Assembly (NCBI RefSeq): GCF_004569635.1
Contig: NZ_SPOZ01000017.1
Span: forward strand, 1 to 64,000
Reading direction: 5' to 3'
Length of the DNA: 64,000 nucleotides
From: Streptococcus sp. LYSM12
GTDB taxonomy: Bacteria > Bacillota > Bacilli > Lactobacillales > Streptococcaceae
Numbering within the stretch: position 1 is the stretch's first letter; every line of letters starts with the position of its first letter. Shown here one piece after another: positions 55,774 to 64,000 of this stretch. The notes under the pieces were generated by a model. It saw only the letters and a program-made list of their open reading frames with translations. It ran no database searches and had not been told where the DNA came from. The position numbers and the translations under genes are program-made.

Positions 55774-57084
55774 ATGGCTCTACCAACTATTGCCATCGTG
55801 GGGCGTCCTAACGTTGGAAAATCGACCTTATTTAATCGGATTGCGGGCGAGCGCATCTCTATTGTAGAAGATGTAGAGGGTGTAACCCGCGACCGTATCT
55901 ATGCAACAGCTGAGTGGCTCAACCGCCATTTTAGTATTATCGATACGGGAGGAATTGATGATGTTGATGCGCCCTTTATGGAGCAAATCAAACATCAGGC
56001 AGAAATCGCCATGAGTGAAGCAGATGTCATCGTCTTTGTCGTCTCAGGCAAGGAGGGTGTGACAGACGCTGATGAGTATGTAGCGAAAATTCTTTATAAG
56101 ACCAATAAACCTGTTATTTTAGTGATAAACAAAGTCGACAATCCTGAAATGCGTAATGATATCTATGATTTTTATTCTTTGGGATTGGGAGACCCCTATC
56201 CAGTATCATCTGTTCACGGGATTGGTACAGGAGATGTACTTGATGCCATTGTGAACAATCTACCAGTTGAGATAGAAGAAGAAAATTCAGACATGATTCG
56301 GTTCAGCTTGATTGGTCGTCCAAATGTTGGCAAATCAAGCTTGATTAACGCTATTTTGGGGGAGGAGCGTGTGATAGCTAGCCCCCTTGCGGGTACGACC
56401 CGTGATGCGATTGATACGGCCTTTACAGATAGCGAGGGTCAAGAATTTACCATGATTGATACCGCTGGTATGCGCAAGTCTGGAAAAATCTATGAAAATA
56501 CTGAGAAATATTCTGTCATGCGTGCCATGCGTGCCATTGACCGTTCAGATGTGGTGCTCATGGTCTTGAATGCTGAAGAGGGGATTCGCGAGTATGATAA
56601 GCGGATTGCCGGATTTGCTCATGAAGCAGGAAAAGGGATGATAATCGTTGTGAACAAGTGGGATACCCTTGAAAAAGATAATAAGACCATGCAGAATTGG
56701 GAAGCAGATATCAGAGATCAATTTCAGTATTTGTCTTACGCGCCGATTATCTTTGTGTCTGCCCTAACCAAACAACGCCTGCACAAGCTACCAGCTATGA
56801 TCAAAGAGATTAGTGAAAGCCAACAGACACGGATTTCATCTGCTGTCTTGAACGATGTGATGATGGATGCGATTGCGATTAACCCAACGCCGACGGATAA
56901 GGGGAGACGTCTCAAGATTTTCTATGCGACTCAAGTAGCTACCAAGCCTCCAACCTTTGTCATCTTTGTGAACGAAGAAGAGCTTATGCACTTCTCGTAT
57001 CTGCGCTTTCTTGAAAATCAAATCCGCAAGGCCTTTGTCTTTAAAGGGACACCAATTCATTTGATTGCTCGTAAGCGGAAATAA
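55774..57084 (+). CDS. der: Ribosome-assembly GTPase Der (EngA)
   Basis: The 436-residue protein has two tandem GTPase domains, each with its P-loop (GRPNVGKST near residue 9 and GRPNVGKSS near 182), DTGG/DTAG and NKVD/NKWD, then a KH-like C-terminal domain. It is essential for 50S maturation. It follows the nitroreductase by 13 bases behind AAAGGAGGA. Confidence 0.97.
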   Translation: MALPTIAIVGRPNVGKSTLFNRIAGERISIVEDVEGVTRDRIYATAEWLNRHFSIIDTGGIDDVDAPFMEQIKHQAEIAMSEADVIVFVVSGKEGVTDADEYVAKILYKTNKPVILVINKVDNPEMRNDIYDFYSLGLGDPYPVSSVHGIGTGDVLDAIVNNLPVEIEEENSDMIRFSLIGRPNVGKSSLINAILGEERVIASPLAGTTRDAIDTAFTDSEGQEFTMIDTAGMRKSGKIYENTEKYSVMRAMRAIDRSDVVLMVLNAEEGIREYDKRIAGFAHEAGKGMIIVVNKWDTLEKDNKTMQNWEADIRDQFQYLSYAPIIFVSALTKQRLHKLPAMIKEISESQQTRISSAVLNDVMMDAIAINPTPTDKGRRLKIFYATQVATKPPTFVIFVNEEELMHFSYLRFLENQIRKAFVFKGTPIHLIARKRK

Positions 57085-57123
57085 CCTTGATAGACAGCGA
57101 GAGGGCTAGCAGTTCCCACTCTT

Positions 57124-57282
57124 TATAGTCATTTCGTTTCTATTTTTATTACTTCGTTCACTCGTCTTGCTGTACCATTGAGAAAAGTTACACTTTTCTT
57201 ATCTGTCACTTGAAATAGTTATCAACTATTTCAACTACCTGCGACTCCTTGCCTAGTACTAAAAATAAACCAAACGGCTATA
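57124..57282 (+). repeat. Family B (RUP-like) element, long 159-bp form
   Basis: Same length and same hairpin insert as 6690-6848: TATAGTCATTTCGTTTC to AACCAAACGGCTATA. Confidence 0.72.
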
Positions 57283-57290
57283 TCATCATC

Positions 57291-57321
57291 AAAAGGCACA
57301 TCTTTTAAAGGTGTGCCTTTC
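57291..57321. terminator. Bidirectional terminator between der and the small minus-strand gene
   Basis: AAAAGGCACA and TGTGCCTTT around a TCTTTTAAAGG loop. Confidence 0.7.
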
Positions 57322-57330
57322 TCATGCTTT

Positions 57331-57609
57331 CTAATTTTCCGTAACCATGGGACAATCATCAAGGTTCATCTCTTCGTCTGGGAAATTGATATCAATCACA
57401 TATTTTTTACTCGTTCCCTGAACGGTTTTAATCTTCACATTCCATCTGGGATGAAATACCAAGTGTCCATTCTCCAGTTCAATCGTCAAATGGATTTCAT
57501 CATAATTCTTTGAAAGAAAAGTGACTCTTCCCCTCTCTTCATCACAAAAACATGCCATTTCTGCATGGTACTGAAACTCAAATTCAAATAATGTAGCTGT
57601 TTTAAACAT
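57331..57609 (-). CDS. Hypothetical protein, 92 residues
   Basis: A small soluble protein starting MFKTATLFEFEFQYHAEMAC. It has a CFCDEERGRVTFLSKNYD segment and ends in an acidic INFPDEEMNLDDCPMVTEN tail; predicted mostly beta. I do not recognise a family. The start is placed at the second ATG of an ATGATG pair, seven bases after GGAG. It stands alone, converging on der across a terminator and a family B element. Confidence 0.6.
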   Translation of the reverse strand: MFKTATLFEFEFQYHAEMACFCDEERGRVTFLSKNYDEIHLTIELENGHLVFHPRWNVKIKTVQGTSKKYVIDINFPDEEMNLDDCPMVTEN

Positions 57610-57612
57610 CAT

Positions 57613-58038
57613 CTCTCTCCATCTATTTAGAAATAATATTGCCATTACCGTCTAAAGAGCCTACTCGTCAAGGACTTCTTTCGAACAATCTATATTACAA
57701 GTTTTGGAAAATACCCATTTTACTATAGGATAACACAATACCCTATTCAATACAAGTCTTTTTTGAAATCGTTTTTCTAAGTTAATAGATAGCTGGGCTC
57801 TTTTATGCCAATGCTATTTGTTTGCTGCCTTATTCTAATCAATGACTTTTTCAGATGATTCCAGCAATGACCATAGTTTCTACTTCAAACTATCCATGAG
57901 TGTTTCTACAGGCTTCGTCAGTAATCTTTTTTAGAGAAATGGTAGGGCAGTCTTTCTTTTCTGTAAAAATGACGGTAAGAGCAGAAGCATTATTGCTCAA
58001 TCTATGCTATAATGAAGAGATAGCATAAAGGAGTATAT
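57613..58038. other. Divergent intergenic region, nothing specific
   Basis: AT-rich, without a supportable gene. A TATAAT at 58009-58014 probably serves the helicase gene at 58039, but no good -35 is visible. Confidence 0.35.
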
Positions 58039-61000
58039 ATGGGTCGATTGATGCCAGGGTGGATTCGTCAAGAGGGAATTCTGCTCTATGAAAGAGGACA
58101 AGTAGCGTTTAAACAGTTAGAAGCTAGACAGCTCTTTTTTAAGATTGAAGAAGAGGATTTTTGCTTTTCTTTAGAAGAAACGAAGTTGTCTTGTAGCTGT
58201 GATGTTTTTCCCCAAAAGGGCTACTGTAAGCATCTGGCTGCGACTGAATATTTTTTGAAAAATGATGCTGAGGGAAAGCTCCTGGAAGAACAACTGTCTG
58301 CTGATAAAGAAGAGCACGAAGAAACGATCCGCAGAACTTATTTTGGCGGACTGTTTCTAGATGATCTGTTAGAGGGGATGCAAGAAGTCGGCATTCAGTA
58401 TCATCTAGCAGTTGAAGGGCAGATAATGCTCTTTGACCACAATATTGATTGGACCTTGAAGATCCAGCGTGGTGCTGAACCAAGAGCCTATATTATCCGT
58501 GATATTGGTGCTTTCTTGCAGACCTTGAAAAAGGGAGGCTACTATCAGATTGGGAAGCAATACTATGAAAAGATTACCTTTGAGCAGTTTGATGCAGCTA
58601 GTCAAGACCTAGTGACCTTTTTGTGGCGCTTACTTCCTAGCAAGAAAGTGGAGAACTTGGAGATATTGGTTCACTATGGGCGCCATCTACGTCTGCCACT
58701 CTCTAATGTTGAAGAGGGGTTGGATGTTTTGAAACAACTGGAGTCTTTTGAGTTTCAATACGATATGAATACTTATACAGACTTGCAAGTGCTGCCATTT
58801 GATGCTCATGCTGACTGCTATTTCTTTGAAGTGGTGGTCCACCAATACATGATTGAGTTGCGGATTCACGAACAGCCTTTTCGGGAACTGTTCAAAGGGC
58901 GTTATCTATTAGTGGACAATCGCCTATACTATTTAGACAGGAAACAAGAGCAAATTCTAACGATGCTCAAGGCACTGATTCCAAATGAAGCTGGAGAGAA
59001 AACGATCCAATTTGATTTTCAGGATCAAGAACGTTTGGCTCTAAGTTTGTTAGAGTTACAGCGGGTCGGAAATATAAAGGCTCCCAAGCGTTTTATCATT
59101 CAAGATTTTCGACCTCAATTTGATTTTTCATTGCAAGCTGGGGGTGAGATGGAGCTGCGCTTAACCTTGGACTTTGACCATAGACAGGTGACGAGTAAAG
59201 AGGCTTTAAATCTCTTACCCTTTTCTTATCATTTCCAACATTTGGCGCAGGTAGAGAAAGTCATACAAAAAGCAGGGTTTCAAGGAGACTTTATTGCTCG
59301 GCATCCAAGGCTTCAGCCTGCAGAATGGTATGGTTTTTTCAGTCAGACCCTACCGACATTTCGCGCCCTAGGTCAGGTGGTGTTATCGAGTGAATTAGAA
59401 GAAATGATAGTTGATACGCAGCCGACAATCAGGGTGGAAACGAGAGGCTCCCTGCTTGATATATCCTTTGATTTTACAGGGATTGCCGAGGAAGAAATTG
59501 AACAAGCAGCAACTGCCTTATTGGAGGAAGCAACGCATTTTACCAGTCAGACAGGAAAGGTCTTGGTCTTTGATGAGGAAACAAGGCGTTTGAGTCAGAC
59601 CTTGCAGAGTTTGCGTGCTCGATATCAATCAGCAGGACACCTATCACTTGATAGCTTAAGCTCTTACCAATTAGCCCAGACTTGGGCTGGAAAAGATGCG
59701 GTTCATTTTTCTAAGGATTTTCAACAAATGGTTTATGATTTGGCGCATCCAGAATCCTTTGAATTACCTGCATTACAACTGACAGCTGAATTGCGGGACT
59801 ATCAGCGCTTAGGTGTGAAATGGCTATCTATGCTAGATCATCATGGTTTCGGTGGTATTTTAGCCGATGATATGGGATTAGGAAAGACCTTACAGACCAT
59901 TGCTTTTTTAAGTAGTCATCTGAGAGCCGATGCAAAGGTCTTGATTTTAGCCCCGTCGAGCTTGATTTATAATTGGCAGAGTGAGTGCCAGACTTTTGCA
60001 CCCGACTTGGATGTGGCAGTGGCCTATGGGAATAAGGAAAGGCGGGCGGAGCAGATTCGTGCAGGACATCAGATTATCATTACTAGCTACCATTCTTTCA
60101 GGCAGGATGTTGAGATGTATCAGCAGAATCGTTATGATTACTTGATTTTGGACGAAGCCCAGGTCATGAAAAATGCCCAGAGCAAGATTGCCCAGCTTTT
60201 GAGAGAGTTTGAGGTAGGAAATTGCTTTGCCCTTTCCGGTACGCCGATTGAAAATCAACTATCAGAATTGTGGTCTATCTTCCAAATTGTGCTACCAGGG
60301 TTATTGCCTAAGAAAACAAAATTTGCCAAATTGTCAGCCCAAGAAGTCGCGCGTATCATCAAACCCTTTGTCCTTCGTAGGAAAAAAGAAGATGTACTTC
60401 TGGAATTGCCAGATCTCCTAGAAATCAATGTCTTAAATGAATTGACTGATGAGCAGAAAGTGGTCTACTTGGCTCAGTTGAAGCAAATGCAGTCCACCAT
60501 TATGGCTGCAAGCGAAGTGGAGATTCAACGCAAGAAAATGGAAATTTTGGCAGGCATTACTCGTCTCCGCCAAATTTGCGACACCCCAGGCCTCTTTATA
60601 TCAGATTATAAGGGAGACAGTGGTAAGGTAGAGAGTCTGAGACAGCTCTTGGTTCAACTCAAAGAGGGCAATCACCGTACCTTGATTTTCTCCCAATTCA
60701 GCACCATGTTAGACATGATTGAGGGAGAGTTAGAGGCGCTAGGGATTACGAGCTATAAATTGACAGGTTCGACCCCAGCCAATCTCCGTCAAACAATGAC
60801 AACTGCCTTTAATGCAGGGAGCAAGGATTGCTTTCTTATCTCTTTGAAAGCAGGTGGTGTAGGGCTCAATTTAACAGGGGCAGACAGCGTGATTCTGGTT
60901 GATCTATGGTGGAATCCAGCCGTAGAAGCCCAGGCCATTAGTCGTGCGCACCGCATGGGGCAAACAGAGAAAGTCGAATGCTACCGTCTGATTACCCGTG

Positions 61001-61128
61001 GGACTATTGAAGAAAAGATCCAAGCCTTGCAAGAAAGCAAGAAGCATTTGGTGACGACTGTTCTTGATGGCAATGAAAGTCGTGCTAGCATGACAGTCGA
61101 AGATATTCGGGAAATTTTGGGAATCTAA
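58039..61128 (+). CDS. SNF2-family DNA helicase/ATPase with SWIM zinc finger
   Basis: The 1029-residue protein begins with a SWIM-type zinc finger (CSCDVFPQKGYCKH, Cys52, Cys54). A long SNF2-associated region follows, then the two RecA-like halves: Walker A DDMGLGKTLQ near 613, DEAQ in LILDEAQVMK, SGTPIEN, and the C-terminal half with LISLKAGGVGLNL and SRAHRMGQ. Bacterial members (RapA-like or SNF2-rel) remodel protein-DNA or polymerase complexes; the target here is unknown. AAAGGAG precedes the ATG. The following disordered protein and murC are on the same strand. Confidence 0.93.
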   Translation: MGRLMPGWIRQEGILLYERGQVAFKQLEARQLFFKIEEEDFCFSLEETKLSCSCDVFPQKGYCKHLAATEYFLKNDAEGKLLEEQLSADKEEHEETIRRTYFGGLFLDDLLEGMQEVGIQYHLAVEGQIMLFDHNIDWTLKIQRGAEPRAYIIRDIGAFLQTLKKGGYYQIGKQYYEKITFEQFDAASQDLVTFLWRLLPSKKVENLEILVHYGRHLRLPLSNVEEGLDVLKQLESFEFQYDMNTYTDLQVLPFDAHADCYFFEVVVHQYMIELRIHEQPFRELFKGRYLLVDNRLYYLDRKQEQILTMLKALIPNEAGEKTIQFDFQDQERLALSLLELQRVGNIKAPKRFIIQDFRPQFDFSLQAGGEMELRLTLDFDHRQVTSKEALNLLPFSYHFQHLAQVEKVIQKAGFQGDFIARHPRLQPAEWYGFFSQTLPTFRALGQVVLSSELEEMIVDTQPTIRVETRGSLLDISFDFTGIAEEEIEQAATALLEEATHFTSQTGKVLVFDEETRRLSQTLQSLRARYQSAGHLSLDSLSSYQLAQTWAGKDAVHFSKDFQQMVYDLAHPESFELPALQLTAELRDYQRLGVKWLSMLDHHGFGGILADDMGLGKTLQTIAFLSSHLRADAKVLILAPSSLIYNWQSECQTFAPDLDVAVAYGNKERRAEQIRAGHQIIITSYHSFRQDVEMYQQNRYDYLILDEAQVMKNAQSKIAQLLREFEVGNCFALSGTPIENQLSELWSIFQIVLPGLLPKKTKFAKLSAQEVARIIKPFVLRRKKEDVLLELPDLLEINVLNELTDEQKVVYLAQLKQMQSTIMAASEVEIQRKKMEILAGITRLRQICDTPGLFISDYKGDSGKVESLRQLLVQLKEGNHRTLIFSQFSTMLDMIEGELEALGITSYKLTGSTPANLRQTMTTAFNAGSKDCFLISLKAGGVGLNLTGADSVILVDLWWNPAVEAQAISRAHRMGQTEKVECYRLITRGTIEEKIQALQESKKHLVTTVLDGNESRASMTVEDIREILGI

Positions 61129-61211
61129 GAGTCCTTTCGTACTAGACAAAAGGAAAAAGATAGTCAAAGCACGTAAGGTATGATATAATAGTCGTTTGAA
61201 AGGAAGAGCGT

Positions 61212-61889
61212 ATGGTGAGAATGCAGACAAGATTTCCCCTAGTAGCTGATGATGAGTTAATAGTGGGAGAAAATCCTGAAATGAGATTATACGATGAGGG
61301 TGACTTGATTAGTAATATCAAAGGACCTTATCAGGACAGGGAATTTGGACAAGAAGGAGCTAGTCAAGTTACTTCCCAATATAGCAGAGAAGAACGTGGA
61401 ACAGAAGAAGCTTTGTTGCCACCGCTTTTTGAAGCAACTCCAAGTCCTTATTCTCGAAGAGATCGCTACCACAAGCCAACTTCTCAAGGAACAGTTGCAC
61501 CACAAGCCAAGACGCAAGGGCAGTTGGCGCGCGAAACAGCGCGTGAAGATTTGAAGAAGAAGCGTTCGGCCTCTTATTTACATCCAGAAAAAAAACGCCA
61601 TATCCTACCAGAAAAGCAGCCGATAACGGCTCCTTTGGTCAAACCGCCAGTATCTCACTTGACTGCCTTGGCTAATCGACTACAGCAGACAGAGTATATC
61701 TTGGCAGATATGCCAACGGTCTATTCTTTGCAAAAAGAAGATCGGGAACAAGAGGTGCCAGTCAAGAAAAATTCCTACGACTTTTTGAAGAAAAGTCAGG
61801 TCTACAATTACCCCGAACGCAAGGTTCAACGCGAGCGTCGCCTAGCACAAGAATTAAATCTAACACATATGGAAGAGGAATTGGAATGA
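61212..61889 (+). CDS. Intrinsically disordered hypothetical protein preceding murC
   Basis: The 225-residue protein is highly charged and rich in Glu, Lys, Pro and Gln, without signal or membrane segment. The middle is low complexity ([20 protein letters not shown]). A C-terminal block, [20 protein letters not shown], then [19 protein letters not shown], looks conserved and helical. It sits between the SNF2 helicase and murC, an order I recall in other streptococci, and overlaps murC by four bases. Function unknown; the coupling to murC invites a cell-wall or division role, which is only inference. Confidence 0.75.
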   Translation: MVRMQTRFPLVADDELIVGENPEMRLYDEGDLISNIKGPYQDREFGQEGASQVTSQYSREERGTEEALLPPLFEATPSPYSRRDRYHKPTSQGTVAPQAKTQGQLARETAREDLKKKRSASYLHPEKKRHILPEKQPITAPLVKPPVSHLTALANRLQQTEYILADMPTVYSLQKEDREQEVPVKKNSYDFLKKSQVYNYPERKVQRERRLAQELNLTHMEEELE

Positions 61890-63217
61890 CAAAAACCTAT
61901 CATTTTATTGGGATAAAGGGTTCAGGAATGAGTGCCTTGGCTTTAATGTTGCATCAAATGGGACACAAGGTTCAAGGAAGTGACGTTGAGAAATACTATT
62001 TTACTCAGCGTGGTCTTGAGCAAGCAGGGATTGAAATTTTACCATTTAGTAAAGCAAACATTACTGCTGATGTCGAATTGATAGCAGGAAATGCTTTTCG
62101 CCCAGATAACAATATAGAGATTGCCTATGCAGATGCTAATGGTTTCTCTTATAAACGCTACCACGAGTTTCTCGGTCAATTCATGCGTGACTTTACAAGT
62201 TTTGGAGTGGCAGGAGCACACGGAAAAACGTCAACAACAGGTCTTTTAGCACACGTCATGCGTAACATTACGGATACCAGCTACTTGATTGGGGACGGGA
62301 CAGGGCGTGGTTCAGAAAATGCCCAGTATTTTGTATTTGAATCAGATGAATACGAACGTCATTTCATGCCCTACCACCCAGAATACAGTATCATTACCAA
62401 TATTGATTTTGACCATCCCGATTACTTTACCAGTGTAGAAGACGTCTTTCATGCCTTTGATGATTATGCCAAGCAAGTGCAAAAGGGCTTGTTTGTTTAT
62501 GGTGAAGATGAGCAACTGCGCCGTATTACAGCAACTGCACCGATTTACTATTACGGCTTTGGCGAAGACAATGACTTTGTAGCCTATGATTTGCAGCCAT
62601 CAACGACGGGATCGCAATTTAAAGTCCGCCATGCTGGGCGGGAATTAGGTCAGTTCCAAATTCCGACCTTTGGTCGTCACAATGTCCTGAATGCGACAGC
62701 TGTTATTGCGAATTTGTTTGTTGCGGAATTTGATTTGAAGTTGGTAGCAGAACACCTCAAAACCTTTGGAGGAGTGAAACGTCGCTTTACGGAAAAGATT
62801 ATCAATGGTACGGTGATTATTGACGACTTTGCGCATCATCCAACTGAAATTATTGCAACCATTGATGCGGCTCGTCAAAAATACCCAAGTAAAGAAATCG
62901 TGGCTATCTTCCAACCGCATACCTTTACGCGAACCATTGCCTTACTGGACGAATTTGCCCTTGCCTTGAGCGAGGCAGATGCGGTTTATCTAGCCCCGAT
63001 TTATGGTTCAGCCCGCGAGACAGATAATGGTCAGGTCAAAGTTGAGGATTTGGCGGCTAAAATCACCAAAAAAGCTGGAATTATATCGCTTGAAAATACC
63101 TCCCCATTGCTCGATCATGACCATGCAGTCTATGTCTTCATGGGAGCAGGAGATATTCAGTCATACGAGTATTCATTTGAACATCTACTCTCCAATCTAT
63201 CTCATAATGTTCAATAG
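61886..63217 (+). CDS. murC: UDP-N-acetylmuramate-L-alanine ligase
   Basis: The 443-residue Mur ligase adds L-Ala to UDP-MurNAc. It shows an N-terminal [20 protein letters not shown]-binding [21 protein letters not shown] and the C-terminal HHPTEI and FQPHTFTR blocks. Length is standard. The start overlaps the upstream gene (ATGA). Confidence 0.97.
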   Translation: MTKTYHFIGIKGSGMSALALMLHQMGHKVQGSDVEKYYFTQRGLEQAGIEILPFSKANITADVELIAGNAFRPDNNIEIAYADANGFSYKRYHEFLGQFMRDFTSFGVAGAHGKTSTTGLLAHVMRNITDTSYLIGDGTGRGSENAQYFVFESDEYERHFMPYHPEYSIITNIDFDHPDYFTSVEDVFHAFDDYAKQVQKGLFVYGEDEQLRRITATAPIYYYGFGEDNDFVAYDLQPSTTGSQFKVRHAGRELGQFQIPTFGRHNVLNATAVIANLFVAEFDLKLVAEHLKTFGGVKRRFTEKIINGTVIIDDFAHHPTEIIATIDAARQKYPSKEIVAIFQPHTFTRTIALLDEFALALSEADAVYLAPIYGSARETDNGQVKVEDLAAKITKKAGIISLENTSPLLDHDHAVYVFMGAGDIQSYEYSFEHLLSNLSHNVQ

Positions 63218-63223
63218 GGAACA

Positions 63224-63290
63224 GAGGCTGGGACAATCGTGCCGGCTTCATCACGTTTTATAGCAGGGATGATTTGACGTATCTAGCAGA
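63224..63290 (+). repeat. Short repeat fragment after murC
   Basis: GAGGCTGGGACAATCGTGCCGG...TTGACGTATCTAGCAGAT resembles the start of the block at 32670-32730 (GAGGCTGGGACAAGAGTACC...TTGACGTATATCAAATAG). Confidence 0.5.
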
Positions 63291-63424
63291 TCAGATTGTT
63301 AGAGAAGCGAAGATAATAGAAACGTTGAGATGACGCCCTTGTTTTTTGACGACATGATTCAACCCTACCGAAGAATAAACAATATTTCCTATATGGAATA
63401 GGTGTGTAGTAGAAAGAGGAGACC

Positions 63425-63910
63425 ATGCAGATTAGGTATACAAGGCCCGAGGATCTGGAAGAGATTCATACGATTGAAAGGGCTAATTTTAGTCCAGAAG
63501 AACAGATTGCAAAAGACGTTCTAAGCTTTTATCTAGAACACGAGTGCAAGACCTGCCTAGTCATGGAAGATGAGGGAAAAATAGCAGGCTACATCTTGAC
63601 ACTTCCGACCGGACGGGCAACCGTAACGGACGACTTATTTGGACGACTTGAGCCAATGGTGGGTTCGTTGCCGTACTTGGCCATTGTTAGCCTTTCGGTG
63701 GCAGAGGTTTACAAGGGACAAGGTGTGGGCACCTTGTTACTAGCAGCTATCAAGGAGCTTGCCGTCCAAGGAGATTATCGTGGAATTAGTTTAACGTGTA
63801 AAGACTATCTGTTGTCTTACTACGGGATGTATCAATTTGAAGAGTTGGGCATTTCTGAATCCCAGTTTGGCGGCAAACTGTGGTACGATATGTACTGGAA
63901 ATGTCCATGA
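63425..63910 (+). CDS. GNAT family N-acetyltransferase
   Basis: The 161-residue acetyltransferase has the acetyl-CoA loop VYKGQGVGTLLLAAI after the beta4 strand (LPYLAIVSLSVAE). The substrate is unknown; the length and arrangement are like the arylalkylamine-type group. It follows murC by about 200 bases and has AGAGGAG before its ATG. Confidence 0.9.
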   Translation: MQIRYTRPEDLEEIHTIERANFSPEEQIAKDVLSFYLEHECKTCLVMEDEGKIAGYILTLPTGRATVTDDLFGRLEPMVGSLPYLAIVSLSVAEVYKGQGVGTLLLAAIKELAVQGDYRGISLTCKDYLLSYYGMYQFEELGISESQFGGKLWYDMYWKCP

Positions 63911-63923
63911 TGTAATAGCCTGC

Positions 63924-63952
63924 TTGATTTTGTAGCGCTTTTAAGATATAAT
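63924..63952 (+). promoter_or_regulatory. Promoter of the gene at the right edge
   Basis: TTGATT (63924-63929), 17 bases, TATAAT (63947-63952). Confidence 0.7.
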
Positions 63953-63982
63953 GGCTTGTAACTGTTTGAAAGGAGCTTTCTA

Positions 63983-64000
63983 GTGACAAAAGATGCACGT
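63983..64000 (+). CDS. Start of a further gene, possibly mltG (cut by window end)
   Basis: GTG at 63983 follows AAGGAG by seven bases and reads MTKDAR to the edge. In other streptococci the lytic transglycosylase gene mltG follows this GNAT gene, but six residues cannot confirm it. Confidence 0.4.

Noticed and set aside
1..64000. tRNA, rRNA or complete insertion sequence
   Set aside because: No cloverleaf-like TTCGANTC region, rRNA segment or transposase frame was noticed on reading; a covariance-model scan would be needed to exclude them fully.

Overview
The window looks like a chromosomal segment of a low-GC streptococcus, most like Streptococcus suis or a close relative. The evidence is gene content and order: the rsmH-ftsL-pbp2X-mraY cluster, gnd followed by the orphan regulator RitR, metQ / M20 peptidase / metN / metP, a T-box leader before glyQ-glyS, nrdR-dnaB-dnaI, SNF2 helicase / disordered protein / murC, and a YSIRK-LPXTG surface protein. 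Species was inferred from recognition only. I saw no rRNA, tRNA, CRISPR array or transposase gene.

Layout. 1-1800 is the right edge of a prophage: the last SH3b domain of an endolysin, then a two-gene cargo unit with its own promoter and terminator whose first gene is a proteasome-like Ntn hydrolase. 2061-5230 (minus) is metE with a frameshifted metF. 5535-12619 holds a C26 amidase, an RclA/Har-type flavoprotein reductase and a 1030-residue wall-anchored protein. 13367-17952 is the methionine ABC importer with its M20 peptidase. 19228-23410 is the glycine T-box, glyQ, glyS and UPF0291. 23734-27977 (minus) is a MATE exporter and the KtrA/KtrB potassium channel.

28070-36288 is the most notable region. 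It holds a set of genes matching flavin-based extracellular electron transfer (FLEET): an EetB-like Gx transporter, a membrane-extended type II NADH dehydrogenase, a polyprenyl diphosphate synthase (DmkB), an FMN-binding lipoprotein (PplA-like), an ApbE-type FMN transferase lipoprotein (FmnB), a MenA-family prenyltransferase (DmkA) and an EetA-like NusG-II membrane protein. Together they would pass NADH electrons to a demethylmenaquinone-type quinone and then to a flavinylated surface lipoprotein. The genes are split over both strands and separated by repeat arrays.

36849-42807 is cell-wall and division genes plus a DEAD-box helicase. 43907-47819 is DUF4059, trxB, DUF177, gnd and ritR. 48814-52399 holds two membrane proteins. 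52526-57084 is nrdR, dnaB, dnaI, a nitroreductase and der. 58039-64000 is an SNF2 helicase, a disordered protein, murC, a GNAT acetyltransferase and the first codons of another gene.

The intergenic space is unusually rich in repeats, in three families that I named here only for reference. Family A: head-to-tail units that begin AAGATAC, share imperfectly complementary ends and carry interchangeable cores; more than 20 units in six arrays. Family B: RUP-like miniature elements of about 106 bp (two are 159 bp) with inverted ends and TA boundaries. Family C: hairpin-rich elements of about 370 bp. They separate the T-box from glyQ, ktrB from ktrA and pplA from fmnB.
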